A stretch of 64,000 bases of DNA, taken from assembly GCA_002432805.1 (NCBI GenBank), contig DJGV01000001.1:62001-126000 (forward strand), in the 5' to 3' direction. The position numbers and the translations under genes were made by a program. This DNA is from Fervidobacterium sp. UBA5837 (GTDB lineage Bacteria > Thermotogota > Thermotogae > Thermotogales > Fervidobacteriaceae). The notes under the pieces are model-generated. The model was not told where the DNA came from. It did no database searches and was given only the letters and a program-made list of their open reading frames with translations. This document shows positions 43,429-52,616 of this stretch, piece after piece. The first letter of the stretch is position 1. Each line of letters opens with the position of its first letter.

Positions 43429-44388
43429 TCACTGCACTGTGACGGATTTAAGCAGTGGCTGAATTGGTCCAAAATCTGCAAATGGCCATATTCTCAATAT
43501 TGGTCTGCCTATGATTCCACTCTTCGGTACGAATCCAAAGTACCTGCTATCCAGACTTTCCACGGAATTGTCTCCCATGAAAAAACAAAATCCTTTTGGG
43601 ATTTTTATGTATACTTGGCCATTTTCAGTCCAGACGTAATCAGAAATGTTTATATTTTGCGGTTTGAGGTATTTCTCTACAACAACTGAATAGTCGATAC
43701 CATAAGGGACTGGATCTAGTCCGCCAAGTATACTGAATACCGTATTTGCAAGTTCATTTCCTTCTGTCTGAGCCAACGTAAAGAGGTAAGCACGATATTT
43801 CTCTTTATCGTTTTTCAAAGTAGATGCTTCGATTAGATATTCCCAGAGTTTTGGATATTTGAATATTCCACCAAATTCGTAATTTATGGATGCCAAGTGC
43901 TCAGGGATGACACCATTTACAAAAAGCTTGTAGTTGCTATCAACCTGTTTTAAAGTTAGTACATCGCCTTCCTTACCGACCAATCTTTTGACGTACTTCA
44001 CTGAACCTTTGAATTGACTCGGTGTGAACATATCCATGAATTTGTCAAATGCTCTCAGCATCTGTTGTGCCCTCTCATCTGGAAAAGGTGTGTAAAAGAC
44101 GACGATCTCACCTATCTGAGGTTCACGAGCAGAATAGGTGATTTTTTCGACAAAGAGACGATCCCCTACGTTGATCGTGGGGACCATAGACGGTGTGGGA
44201 ACGAGCATCGTTTCAAAAACAAATAGTCTTATAATCGTTGCGGCAACAAACGCATAGATAAGAGTTATTATCGTTTCCCTTAGCAAGCTCTTCCCTTTGC
44301 TTGTTTTTGTTGCCTTTGTCGATTTTTGAACGTTACTTTGCTTTTTGTTGCTTTGAAGCTGCTTGTTTGGCTGGTTTTTGGAAGCCAT
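43429..44388 (-). CDS. lepB: signal peptidase I
   Basis: A 319-residue membrane protease that cuts signal peptides. After a polar Lys/Gln/Asn-rich N-terminus (1-33) comes one membrane helix (about 37-57). The catalytic Ser is in PTPSMVPT, the Lys in KYVKRLVG, and FFMGDNSVESLDSRYFG is the conserved box near the end. It is longer than usual owing to an insertion of about 90 residues between the Lys region and the last box. Its ATG lies 56 bases inside the 3' end of rplS. A TTG start at the Lys-Ser-Leu-Leu segment, behind AGGGAAG, is an alternative. Confidence 0.93.
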   Translation of the reverse strand: MASKNQPNKQLQSNKKQSNVQKSTKATKTSKGKSLLRETIITLIYAFVAATIIRLFVFETMLVPTPSMVPTINVGDRLFVEKITYSAREPQIGEIVVFYTPFPDERAQQMLRAFDKFMDMFTPSQFKGSVKYVKRLVGKEGDVLTLKQVDSNYKLFVNGVIPEHLASINYEFGGIFKYPKLWEYLIEASTLKNDKEKYRAYLFTLAQTEGNELANTVFSILGGLDPVPYGIDYSVVVEKYLKPQNINISDYVWTENGQVYIKIPKGFCFFMGDNSVESLDSRYFGFVPKSGIIGRPILRIWPFADFGPIQPLLKSVTVQ

Positions 44389-44734
44389 TATTTCTCTCCT
44401 TGATCTTTACCTTACCCTTTACGTCTCTTAGATAGTAGAGTTTTGCCCTTCTCACTCTTCCACGTTTTACGACCTCTATCTTATCTATCGTTGGCACATA
44501 AAGTGGGAATATCCTTTCTACACCTATTCCTCCCGATGCAACTCTTCTTACTGTAAATGTTTTACCAACACCAGATCCTCTGATGGAAATAACAATACCT
44601 TCGTAGACTTGTATTCTCTCTTTGTCTCCTTCTTTAACCTTAACGTGAACTCTGACGGTGTCACCGGGTCTGAAATCTGGTACTTCTTTGATTTGCGTTT
44701 TTTCCACAATTCTGACAATGTTGTCCATACTCAT
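44333..44734 (-). CDS. rplS: 50S ribosomal protein L19
   Basis: A 133-residue protein with the L19 core (FRPGDTVRVHVKVKEG, YEGIVISIRGSGVGKTFTVRRVASGGIGVERIFPLY, RRAKLYYLRD). The last 20 residues form a Lys/Gln/Ala tail not needed for the family and overlap the lepB start in another frame. The ATG follows GGGAGGT. Confidence 0.96.
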   Translation of the reverse strand: MSMDNIVRIVEKTQIKEVPDFRPGDTVRVHVKVKEGDKERIQVYEGIVISIRGSGVGKTFTVRRVASGGIGVERIFPLYVPTIDKIEVVKRGRVRRAKLYYLRDVKGKVKIKERNNGFQKPAKQAASKQQKAK

Positions 44735-44817
44735 ATGTATACCTCCCTTTCATTGTTTTGACATATTTCAAAGTTTTATGTGTTTATGATGTTAAAGTGT
44801 ATCAAAGTTAGAATGTA

Positions 44818-45384
44818 TCAAACTGATTCGCCTATTAATCTGTCCAGCACAATTGCAACTGCTGCTCTAACAGACAGATGGTTGAACTCACTTTGAGCAC
44901 GTATCGGTTCGAGTGAATAGTCACACATGTTTTCAAGTTCTTTAGGCATGCCCCATCCCGTTCCAAATAGTAATAAGACAGGTTTTTGCGTTGTGAGTAT
45001 GATTTCTCTGCCTTGTTGAAAAGTCACCGTATTGGGCCTGCGTTTTGCCGATGTAAACATTATGAGTGGTTTTTGGCCCTCTGTTCTTTCTATTTCTTCT
45101 AAGACATCTTCGATATAAGGCATGAGTTCAACTATTGAAAGTGCATCGGATCTGCTTGGATTGTACGTCTTCCCAAACCCTTCTGTCCAATACCCAAGTA
45201 CTCTTCTTACTATGTCTTGTTGAGCTGGTAAGTGTGTCACAACATAGTATTTTTTGATGTTGTATGTCCTTGAACTTCGAGCTATATCATGTATATCAAG
45301 GTTTGTCACAGCTGTTGTAATAATTCTTCCGTCTCGGCCAAGAACTGGGTAGTGAATAAGTGCTGTGTATATTTTATTGAGCAT
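44818..45384 (-). CDS. SPOUT-fold RNA methyltransferase (TM1570-like)
   Basis: A 188-residue protein that resembles T. maritima TM1570, an AdoMet-dependent SPOUT-like RNA methyltransferase, always found beside trmD. Segments are IYTALIHYPVLGRDG, TNLDIHDIARS, LLFGTGWGMP and FNHLSVRAAVAIVLDRL; the last two suit the knot that binds AdoMet. The modified RNA position is not known. It overlaps trmD by 11 bases. Confidence 0.85.
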   Translation of the reverse strand: MLNKIYTALIHYPVLGRDGRIITTAVTNLDIHDIARSSRTYNIKKYYVVTHLPAQQDIVRRVLGYWTEGFGKTYNPSRSDALSIVELMPYIEDVLEEIERTEGQKPLIMFTSAKRRPNTVTFQQGREIILTTQKPVLLLFGTGWGMPKELENMCDYSLEPIRAQSEFNHLSVRAAVAIVLDRLIGESV

Positions 45385-46114
45385 GCTTCATCAACTCCTT
45401 GAAGAGCATCAGAATGGCCTTCTTGTCAATTTCATCAATTTGGTGTTTCATGAACAGATCCGGCCTTTTCATCATAGTCTTCCTGATGGATTCCTTTCGA
45501 CGCCACAAGTCTACTTCTTCGTGATTCCCGCTAACCAAGGCATCTGGTACAGGCATGTTATCTATTGTACGTGGCCTTGTGTAGTGTGGATAATCGAGTA
45601 AATCGTTGTAGAATGAATCATTTTTCACAGATTCATCTTCCACAACGCCGGGGATGAATCGAGATACAACATCGGTTATTACCATCGCAGGCAGTTCCCC
45701 ACCCGTCAACACATAATCACCTATCGAAATTTCCATATCAACTAAGCTCATAACTCTCTCATCTATGCCCTCATATCTTCCACAGATGATGACCATTCTT
45801 TCTTTAAGTGCAAGTTCTTTTGCAATTTCGTTGTTTAACACGTCACCTTGCGGAGAAGTTAAAAGGACATATGGCTTGCCGTATTTCTCAGTATAGAATT
45901 TGAAGAAATCGAAAAACGGGTCCGGTTTCATAACCATCCCGGGTCCACCACCAAACGGGTAGTCGTCAACCACTCTGTGTTTTTCCTTTGTAAAATCGCG
46001 GAGATTGAATATTTCTATATCCAGTAATCCATTCTCTATCGCCTTAGATATGATACCGTATTCTTTGATAACTCTTACGAAATCTGGGAATATCGTTAAT
46101 ATACCTACATTCAC
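45374..46114 (-). CDS. trmD: tRNA (guanine37-N1)-methyltransferase
   Basis: A 246-residue enzyme that makes m1G37, which prevents frameshifting. It has the SPOUT segments IFPDFVRVIKEYGI, DDYPFGGGPGMVM, ICGRYEGIDERV and IGDYVLTGGELPAM. The start is GTG 46114 after GGAGTG, seven bases after rimM. Confidence 0.96.
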   Translation of the reverse strand: MNVGILTIFPDFVRVIKEYGIISKAIENGLLDIEIFNLRDFTKEKHRVVDDYPFGGGPGMVMKPDPFFDFFKFYTEKYGKPYVLLTSPQGDVLNNEIAKELALKERMVIICGRYEGIDERVMSLVDMEISIGDYVLTGGELPAMVITDVVSRFIPGVVEDESVKNDSFYNDLLDYPHYTRPRTIDNMPVPDALVSGNHEEVDLWRRKESIRKTMMKRPDLFMKHQIDEIDKKAILMLFKELMKHAQ

Positions 46115-46121
46115 TAAAGCG

Positions 46122-46655
46122 TCACTCCAACCACTCCGGGACCCTTACAGTAATTCTTTTCTTTCCCTTCTCAATATTTAACACATACCTTTCGATAATT
46201 GGAATAAGCATCTCTGATTTTTCATTCTTCACAACAATCACATCGTTATTTCCGGTTTCTATGATATCTCTTACAGTGCCAAGAAAATTATCAGATTCAT
46301 CAAATACATCTGAATCTATGATTTCAAAGAAATAATACTCACCGTCTTTGGACTTTGGAAACACGTCTTTAGCAACGTATACGACAAAGCCCTTCAGCTT
46401 TTCAGCTTCCGATATAGTGTTTATCCCAACTATGTGGATTATGAAATGGTCTCTGGCCTTTCTAATCCTCTCGAATTTTACAGTGATGAATTTCTTCTGT
46501 TCTTCGTTGTAAGCTACTGCTTCAGTCAAAGTGCTTAGAAAATCGGATGAATTTGAAAAAGGATAGAGTTTCAAATCACCACTTAATCCATGTGTGTTAC
46601 TCAAGATTCCAACCGGTACTCTGTCCTGAAGTAAATCCTCAAGATTTTTCATCAT
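46122..46655 (-). CDS. rimM: ribosome maturation factor RimM
   Basis: A 177-residue 16S processing factor. The N-terminal domain shows VPVGILSNTHGLSGDLKLYPFS and the PRC-barrel part shows YYFFEIIDSDV and MLIPIIERYV. It overlaps khpA by four bases. Confidence 0.94.
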   Translation of the reverse strand: MMKNLEDLLQDRVPVGILSNTHGLSGDLKLYPFSNSSDFLSTLTEAVAYNEEQKKFITVKFERIRKARDHFIIHIVGINTISEAEKLKGFVVYVAKDVFPKSKDGEYYFFEIIDSDVFDESDNFLGTVRDIIETGNNDVIVVKNEKSEMLIPIIERYVLNIEKGKKRITVRVPEWLE

Positions 46656-46876
46656 CTTATCACCTTCAGGATGAAATCGGAATCATTAGAAATGCTTGAT
46701 AGAAGAATTTTTATCGATTTTATCGTTCTTCCATCTTTACCGATAATCTGACCTACATCTTCTGGATGGACAGATATGTCAAAAACCTTCTTTCCGCCCT
46801 CTTCATATTCAACGACTACAACGTCATCGGGATGTTTTGCTATAGACTTGAGGACGTACTCAAGGAACTCTTTCAC
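46652..46876 (-). CDS. khpA: KH-domain RNA-binding protein
   Basis: A 74-residue single KH domain (GQIIGKDGRTIKSIKILL, with the GKDG loop) as found between rpsP and rimM in many bacteria. It is a small RNA chaperone in the families studied. Confidence 0.92.
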   Translation of the reverse strand: MKEFLEYVLKSIAKHPDDVVVVEYEEGGKKVFDISVHPEDVGQIIGKDGRTIKSIKILLSSISNDSDFILKVIR

Positions 46877-46878
46877 GT

Positions 46879-47154
46879 TTATGCCTCCTTCTTACCCTTT
46901 AGTGCCTCGATCTTTTCGCTCAAGCCAGATTTTTCAAGTAATCTTAAAACTGTCTCGCTTGGTTGTGCACCCTTCAATATCCATTCTGCCGCCTTGTCTA
47001 CATCGACTTTGACTTCGTATGGTTGCCTTAACGGGTTGTAATAACCCAAACTCTCGATGTAGGCGCCGTCTCTCTTTTTCCTTTGGTCCACTACAACGAT
47101 TCTGTAAAAAGGTTGTTTCTTCTTTCCCATGCGTGTAAGTCTAATCCTAACCAC
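46879..47154 (-). CDS. rpsP: 30S ribosomal protein S16
   Basis: A 91-residue protein beginning VRIRLTRMGKKKQPFYRIVV. The start is GTG 47154, six bases after GGAGGTG; an in-frame TTG at 47163 would lie inside the site. Confidence 0.96.
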   Translation of the reverse strand: MVRIRLTRMGKKKQPFYRIVVVDQRKKRDGAYIESLGYYNPLRQPYEVKVDVDKAAEWILKGAQPSETVLRLLEKSGLSEKIEALKGKKEA

Positions 47155-47197
47155 TAAAAACACCTCCTAGTTTTTTGATCATCTAACCGATTTTGAA

Positions 47198-48502
47198 CTA
47201 AAATTTCAACCCTCTCAGAGCAAAAGGTACTTTCCCTTTTTTGAACATCTTCATGAGCTTTTTCATTTCTTCATATGACTTGAGCAGCTTATTTATATCT
47301 TGGACCGTCGTTCCACTTCCAAATGCTATTCTTTTCTTCCTGCTTGCATTTATTATATCCGGATTGTTTCTCTCTTGTGGCGTCATTGAATTTATTATCG
47401 CCTCAACCCTTTTTAGTTCCTTCTCACTCGTATTTATATCGATTTGTGGTGCCCCTGGAAGTGCTTCTAAAATCTTGTCCATACCAAGCTTCTTGATCTC
47501 TTTTATCTGTTCTTTGAAATCTTCGAGTGTAAATTCTGCTCTTATGAACTTCTCGCCCATCTTTTCCATCTTTTCTTGATCGAGCTCTTTCTCAACTCTA
47601 TCTATCAAAGAGAGCACATCACCAAGTCCAAGTATCCTGCTTGCCATCCTATCTGGATAAAATTCATCGAAATCATCTATCTTCTCGCCAACTCCAACAA
47701 ATTTAATAGGTTTACCAGTTATGTGTCTTATTGTGAGAATGACACCACCGCGTGAGTCTCCATCGAGTTTTGTAACAACAAAACCTGTTACGCCAAGTCT
47801 ATCGTTGAATACCTTACCTGAGTTGACTGCATCTTGACCGGCCATAGCATCAACTGTCAATAATATCTCGTCTGGGTTGACGAGTGCTTTGATATCGTCT
47901 AGTTCTTTCATCATTTCATCGTCTATGTGCAAACGTCCTGCCGTATCGAGTATGACAACATCATAACCACTATCTCTTACAGTCTTCATAGCTTCTTCAA
48001 CTATCTTTATGGCATTTTTTCGATCCCCTGCTACAACAGGTACACCTATTTTCTTTCCCAAGGTTTCAAGTTGATCAATTGCAGCGGGTCTATACGTATC
48101 CGCGGCTACCAATATAGGGTGTTTACCTTGTCTCTTTAAATAATTTGCAATCTTTGCAGCGCTTGTTGTTTTACCAGTACCTTGCAATCCAACCATCATG
48201 ACATATGAAGGCCTGTGTATAAGCTTGAAAGATTCTTTCTCACCTAGAAGCGCTATCAGTTCATCCCTAATGATCTTGATGAACATCTGATCAGGTGTGA
48301 GTGATTTCAGTACCTCCTCGCCTAATGCTCGCTTTTTTACATTTTCAACGAATTCTTTCACAACTTTATAGTTGACATCTGCTGCTAAAAGAGAGTTCTT
48401 AACTACCTGTATAGCTTCTTCTACATTTCGTTCTGAGATTTTTCCTTTTCCAGAAAGTATTTTAAACGCACCTGACAACTTATCTCGAAGCCCTTCGAAC
48501 AT
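47198..48502 (-). CDS. ffh: signal recognition particle protein Ffh
   Basis: A 434-residue SRP54 GTPase that targets membrane proteins. It has the N-terminal four-helix bundle, the G domain (GLQGTGKTTSAAKIA, DTAGRLHID, TKLDGDSRGG, GVGEKIDDF) and the C-terminal M domain from about 300 (RRVEAIINSMTPQER, RIAFGSGTTVQDIN). It begins the minus-strand cluster that ends with lepB, so targeting and signal-peptide removal share one locus. Confidence 0.96.
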   Translation of the reverse strand: MFEGLRDKLSGAFKILSGKGKISERNVEEAIQVVKNSLLAADVNYKVVKEFVENVKKRALGEEVLKSLTPDQMFIKIIRDELIALLGEKESFKLIHRPSYVMMVGLQGTGKTTSAAKIANYLKRQGKHPILVAADTYRPAAIDQLETLGKKIGVPVVAGDRKNAIKIVEEAMKTVRDSGYDVVILDTAGRLHIDDEMMKELDDIKALVNPDEILLTVDAMAGQDAVNSGKVFNDRLGVTGFVVTKLDGDSRGGVILTIRHITGKPIKFVGVGEKIDDFDEFYPDRMASRILGLGDVLSLIDRVEKELDQEKMEKMGEKFIRAEFTLEDFKEQIKEIKKLGMDKILEALPGAPQIDINTSEKELKRVEAIINSMTPQERNNPDIINASRKKRIAFGSGTTVQDINKLLKSYEEMKKLMKMFKKGKVPFALRGLKF

Positions 48503-48837
48503 CGAATCACCTCGCTGTTTGATTCACACTTGTTATATCTTACTATATTGAGCCGAAAAATCAATTAAATCACAACGACCCTTGAAACGATTGAGAAAAA
48601 TATGTGTGAATACTATGTTTCACATATGATGTGTGTTAACTTAATGCACATGTTAAAAGTTACACTAGTGTAATATACTTGTTCTGACCCGATTTTTTCG
48701 TTTCTCATTTGGTGTCTATCACTATCTTGCACCCATCATGGCTTTACTTTTGATTTGTAGTGATATAATATCATGTACGCTTGGGCCTTATTCTTCTGTG
48801 TTCTTGCAGCGTTTAACCAGCGATGTGCTGGTATCTG
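48503..48837. other. intergenic region upstream of ffh
   Basis: 335 bases without a convincing gene. An imperfect inverted repeat (ATATGTGTGAA ... TTTCACATAT, 48600-48627) stands about 100 bases upstream of ffh. The remainder shows no signal I can support. Confidence 0.4.
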
Positions 48838-49068
48838 AATTGCTTAAGAAAACTGGAGGTAATAAAGTGTGGGAGAAGAATTATGGTGGTGAATACAACC
48901 AGATTGCTTGCAGGTGGAATGTACGATGATGTAGGCTATTTTGGTCAACAAACAGGTGATGGTGGATACATTATTTGTGGATATACACAATCTTTTGATT
49001 CAACACATCTTGGAGATGTTTACATGATAAGAACGGATGAAAATGGAAATACAGGACCAAATCCATGA
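48838..49068 (+). pseudogene. remnant of a propeller-repeat protein gene
   Basis: Two overlapping frames carry pieces of one repeat family. Frame one (to the stop at 48927-48929) reads TGGNKVWEKNYGGEYNQIA. Frame two (to the stop at 49066-49068) reads GGMYDDVGYFGQQTGDGGYIICGYT and then GDVYMIRTDENGNT. Such W-x-K-x-Y-GG ... DGGYI-x-GYT ... D-V-Y-x-I-(R/K)-TD-x-NGN units normally occur in tandem in secreted beta-propeller proteins. Here one and a half units remain, joined by a frameshift, with no start, signal peptide or ribosome-binding site. Confidence 0.7.
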
Positions 49069-49177
49069 CGAATTAGCTTAATATTTCAATACGCAGATTA
49101 TGTGAGTTAAATTGTATTTTATGATGTCTAACATGAAATACACTAGAAACAATTTTAGAAAGCACAGATGATGCAAA

Positions 49178-49207
49178 TTGATGAAATTGAACTTTGCATG
49201 TTATAAT
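49178..49207 (+). promoter_or_regulatory. promoter of the FKBP gene
   Basis: TTGATG (49178-49183), 18 bases and a perfect TATAAT (49202-49207). ATGCAAA (49171-49177) and TTTGCAT (49193-49199) form an inverted repeat that brackets the -35 box. Confidence 0.65.
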
Positions 49208-49239
49208 GTTAATAGATTCTAATTGAAGGGTGTGATTTT

Positions 49240-49662
49240 ATGGGAATTAAGGTCGGAGATAAGGTAAAAGTTCATTACACAGGTTCATTTGAAGATGGGC
49301 AGATGTTTGATTCATCCATTGATAGAGATCCACTAGAATTTGTTGTCGGGGCAGGTCAGGTTATACCAGGTTTTGAGGAAGCTATAATCGACATGGAAAT
49401 TGGCGAAAAGAAGTCGTTTAGAATAGCTGCTGAGAAAGCATATGGCGTGATTCGCGATGATTTGAAGTTCTCGGTACAGCGTTCCATGTTGCCGGAAGAT
49501 GTTCAAGTTGGGGATATGTTAGAAGCACATCAACCAGATGGTAATGTTTTTGTCGTCAAAGTAGATGAGCTCAGTGATGTGTCCGCCGTACTCGATGCAA
49601 ATCATCCGCTTGCTGGTAAAGATTTGATCTTTGATGTGGAGATAGTAGACGTAGTTTCGTAA
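49240..49662 (+). CDS. FKBP-type peptidyl-prolyl isomerase (SlyD-like)
   Basis: A 140-residue folding helper. The FKBP strand VKVHYTGSFEDGQMFDSS, the GQVIPGFEEAI helix and the inserted-in-flap domain (about 65-120, as in SlyD) are present; the His-rich metal tail of E. coli SlyD is absent. Cytoplasmic. The ATG follows AAGGGTG. Confidence 0.93.
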   Translation: MGIKVGDKVKVHYTGSFEDGQMFDSSIDRDPLEFVVGAGQVIPGFEEAIIDMEIGEKKSFRIAAEKAYGVIRDDLKFSVQRSMLPEDVQVGDMLEAHQPDGNVFVVKVDELSDVSAVLDANHPLAGKDLIFDVEIVDVVS

Positions 49663-50146
49663 ATTTTGATTTAGTTGATAACATTGTGAGAGTGTGCTTT
49701 GTTGTTGAAGAAACTTACGCATACGTAACCGAGGGAAGTTTTCAAATGGATTTAAATGCTAATAGAAAATATGCTAGATGTGACATTCGATGTGGCACAT
49801 CTGGTGTGTCAGTAATAGGATCGCTCATTTTCTTGTAAACTGTCTAAAAAGTTAGTATACAGAATTTTCTATCTCAATTCACGTATGTTATCCATTCTTG
49901 CGCAATTATTTTTCATCAGAAAGTCAAAAATCACCCATGAATTCTTGATCAAAAAGCCGTATATGTTTCTAGCTAGCAACAAGATAACAGTTTCAATTCC
50001 TTTTGAAGTTAGCTTGTTTAAATATTACTATCTGAGGGTTGGTAAACCATTCACAATTTTTGGTTGTAAAGTAGTTTTTGTATCGAATAATTTATTCGTT
50101 ATTGCGCAGTTGAGTAGTACCATTTTATAGAATCAGAGGTGATTGT
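49663..50146. other. intergenic region without recognised gene
   Basis: 484 bases. An open frame of 81 codons (49885-50130) lacks a ribosome-binding site and resembles nothing known. AGATGTG (49776-49782) and CACATCT (49796-49802) form a weak hairpin without a T run. No other signal is seen. Confidence 0.5.
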
Positions 50147-50920
50147 GTGCCATATAAATTCATAGCTGTAGATATCGGCGACGATATAGATATCAAGAAA
50201 TTGATGTCTGAGAAGTTGTCGTACGTTGAATACGTAAGATGGGAAGAGCCCTTCAAATTTAAGTATGGTGAGGGTATGATTTTTGTCTATTCCTTTGGTG
50301 CCGTGGTGGGGCAGAATGTGTCAGCTAAGCAATTTAGTTCTCTTATTTCTGAATTTGATGACTACGTTATAGGCTCAGTAAAGCATAGTGCTCCAGATAA
50401 TTTAGAAGTCACGCAAGGCAAAGACAGAGAGATAGAAGTATCACAAAATACCGTTTATTTACCAAGGGTGGATGACGGTGCACTTTCGACAATCGCGTTT
50501 GTTTTAGCTCAAAGTATCTCACTACATAGAATAGAGCAAAAAACTGAGTTTTTGATAGATGAAATCGAAAAATTTTTGTCTGCACGTCGTAAAAGAGCAA
50601 GAGGGAAGAAAGCCCTTGACCTTGCGATGAAGATACTGAAAACAAGGCATGAAATACTTTCTGACGTTATGATATTGGATAAGCCTGAGATGGCTTGGGA
50701 AAATGAAATGTATAACGAGGTTTATCAGAAATTGACAAGATACTACGAAATTTCCAGAAGGTATAAGAATGTTACAACAAAACTGGACCATGCGTTTGGT
50801 GTGACAACTGTGCTGATAGAACTTCACAGCGAGAGTAAAGCAAATTTCTTAGAATGGATGGTAATATTGCTCTTCGTTGTAGAAATACTGATGAGCCTTT
50901 TCGAAAGGTTTTTCCCTTGA
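50147..50920 (+). CDS. RMD1/YagE-family (DUF155) membrane protein
   Basis: A 257-residue protein with a C-terminal membrane helix (about 232-250) and the family core LPRVDDGALSTIAFVLAQSISLHRIEQ, followed by a long helical region. In eukaryotes, relatives (RMND1, Rmd1, Sif2) are membrane proteins, some in mitochondria; no bacterial function is established. The start is GTG 50147 after AGAGGTG. Confidence 0.8.
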   Translation: MPYKFIAVDIGDDIDIKKLMSEKLSYVEYVRWEEPFKFKYGEGMIFVYSFGAVVGQNVSAKQFSSLISEFDDYVIGSVKHSAPDNLEVTQGKDREIEVSQNTVYLPRVDDGALSTIAFVLAQSISLHRIEQKTEFLIDEIEKFLSARRKRARGKKALDLAMKILKTRHEILSDVMILDKPEMAWENEMYNEVYQKLTRYYEISRRYKNVTTKLDHAFGVTTVLIELHSESKANFLEWMVILLFVVEILMSLFERFFP

Positions 50921-50998
50921 AACTTCTTAACACTCATTTACACGAAAAGTAGTATAATAATTATTAGATAATCACACTTTACAAGAGGAGGGATTAGT

Positions 50999-52525
50999 AT
51001 GAAGAAGTTAGCAGTATTTACTTTCTTGGTTATGTCTTTATTTGCGTTCGCAGTTAACATCACTGTTTTTCACATCAACGATACTCATGCACATGCTTGG
51101 CCATTTGCAGATTCAACCGGCAACATGATCGGTGGATTTTCAACAATAGCAACGATGATCGATGCAGAAAGAAAGGTGAATCCGAACGTCTTATTCCTTC
51201 ATGCAGGCGATATAAATACCGGTGTTCCAGAATCAGACTTGGTTGATGCAGCGGCTGATATTCTGTCGCTCAACAGGATGAAACTCGATGCGGCAGCTGT
51301 AGGTAACCACGAATTCGATAAATCAAGAGATGTTCTCAAAAAGCAGATATCATGGGCAAAGTTTGACTTTATTAGTGCAAATATTTACAAAGACGGTGAA
51401 CCATTCTTTACACCATACATCATAAAAGAAGTGGATGGAGTCAAAGTCGCAATAGTTGGGTTCACTACGGAACATACAAAGATATTAGAAAATGTCTACA
51501 GTGAAGACTTGGAATTCAAAAATGTTGTTGAAGTTGCAAGACAGATAATTCCAGAAATCAGAAAGCAAGCAGATGTTGTCATTGCGTTGACACATCTTGG
51601 CGTTGGTCAAGGATATTCTGATCTTTACACAACAGCGGATCAACTTGCACAAAACGTTGAAGGCATAGATCTAATAATCGATGGCCACAGCCACACAAAT
51701 ATGACAAGTCCAATGGTTGTGAATGGCGTACCGATTGTTCAAGCGTTTGAATGGGGAAAAGTACTTGGTAGAGCAGACATAGAAGTTGAAAATGGCAAAG
51801 TTGTTAAGATTGATTGGCAAGCAATTCCTGTAGTGCAATCTAAGTTAGTTGGCAAAGACGAAGCAGGAAACAACGTTTATCAGACAGTTGCAAAAGAGAA
51901 CTTGGCGGTAAAATCGGTGCTTAGTTATTTTAAACAATTGGGTGGTTCAAAGTTGGATACAGTTATTGGAACAACGCAAATTCTGCTCAATGGCGAGAGA
52001 GCAGATGTACGAGCAAAGACAACTAATCTTGCAAACTTAATTGCTGACTCTATGATTTGGAAAACAGGTGCCGATGTCGCTTTGACAAATGGTGGCGGTA
52101 TTAGAGCATCGATAAAACCAGGTAATATAACTATAAGAGATGTTTTGACGGTTTTACCATTCGGAAACACGCTTTATGTTATTGAATTGAAGGGTTCAGA
52201 TCTTCAAAAGGCCTTTGAATATGCTGCAACAGTTCCTAATGGACAAGGCGCATTTCTCCAAGTTGGAGACGCAACTTGGAAAGCTGAAGGTGGGAAGCTC
52301 ACAGAGGTACTTGTCGGTGGAAAGCCAATAGACCCAGAAAAGATATACAAAGTTGTTACGAATGATTATATGGCCAGCGGCGGAGATGGATACACAGTGT
52401 TGAAGGGCCAACCAGGTTACAACACGTTCTACGTCATGGCCGATGTTCTGACAGAATACATACAGAAAGTGCTCGGTGGAAACGTAACCAATTATGATGA
52501 CAAGCCAAGAGTTGAAAGAAAATAG
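50999..52525 (+). CDS. secreted 5'-nucleotidase/UDP-sugar hydrolase (UshA-like)
   Basis: A 508-residue protein with a signal peptide (residues 1-19). The metallophosphatase domain has HINDTHAH, HAGDIN, GNHEFD, LTHLG and DGHSHT, the two-metal site. The C-terminal nucleotide-binding domain has ADVALTNGGGIRASI, VLPFGNTLYVI and TNDYMASGGDGY. It probably recovers nucleosides and phosphate outside the cytoplasm. The ATG follows GAGGAGGG, with a TATAAT near 50952. Confidence 0.93.
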   Translation: MKKLAVFTFLVMSLFAFAVNITVFHINDTHAHAWPFADSTGNMIGGFSTIATMIDAERKVNPNVLFLHAGDINTGVPESDLVDAAADILSLNRMKLDAAAVGNHEFDKSRDVLKKQISWAKFDFISANIYKDGEPFFTPYIIKEVDGVKVAIVGFTTEHTKILENVYSEDLEFKNVVEVARQIIPEIRKQADVVIALTHLGVGQGYSDLYTTADQLAQNVEGIDLIIDGHSHTNMTSPMVVNGVPIVQAFEWGKVLGRADIEVENGKVVKIDWQAIPVVQSKLVGKDEAGNNVYQTVAKENLAVKSVLSYFKQLGGSKLDTVIGTTQILLNGERADVRAKTTNLANLIADSMIWKTGADVALTNGGGIRASIKPGNITIRDVLTVLPFGNTLYVIELKGSDLQKAFEYAATVPNGQGAFLQVGDATWKAEGGKLTEVLVGGKPIDPEKIYKVVTNDYMASGGDGYTVLKGQPGYNTFYVMADVLTEYIQKVLGGNVTNYDDKPRVERK

Positions 52526-52550
52526 AGAAATAGCATAGTAATCAGTCTTT

Positions 52551-52589
52551 AAAAATATTAGGGGCGGTTTTCCGCCCCTAATATTTTTT
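52551..52589 (+). terminator. terminator after the nucleotidase gene
   Basis: A 17-bp perfect stem AAAAATATTAGGGGCGG with its complement, loop TTTT, then a T run. Confidence 0.95.
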
Positions 52590-52616
52590 CATTGGATGCT
52601 GTGTTGGCAATGTATG

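Noticed and set aside
48600..48627. Rex operator upstream of ffh
   Set aside because: TGTGAA and TTCACA are present, but separated by more bases than a Rex site allows, and ffh is not a redox gene.
48738..48929. A 63-residue gene
   Set aside because: Its upstream half looks random and its end is a repeat fragment that continues in another frame, so I treat the part from 48838 as a pseudogene.
49885..50130. An 81-residue gene in the gap before the RMD1-family gene
   Set aside because: No ribosome-binding site, unusual aromatic-rich composition and no similarity I recognise.
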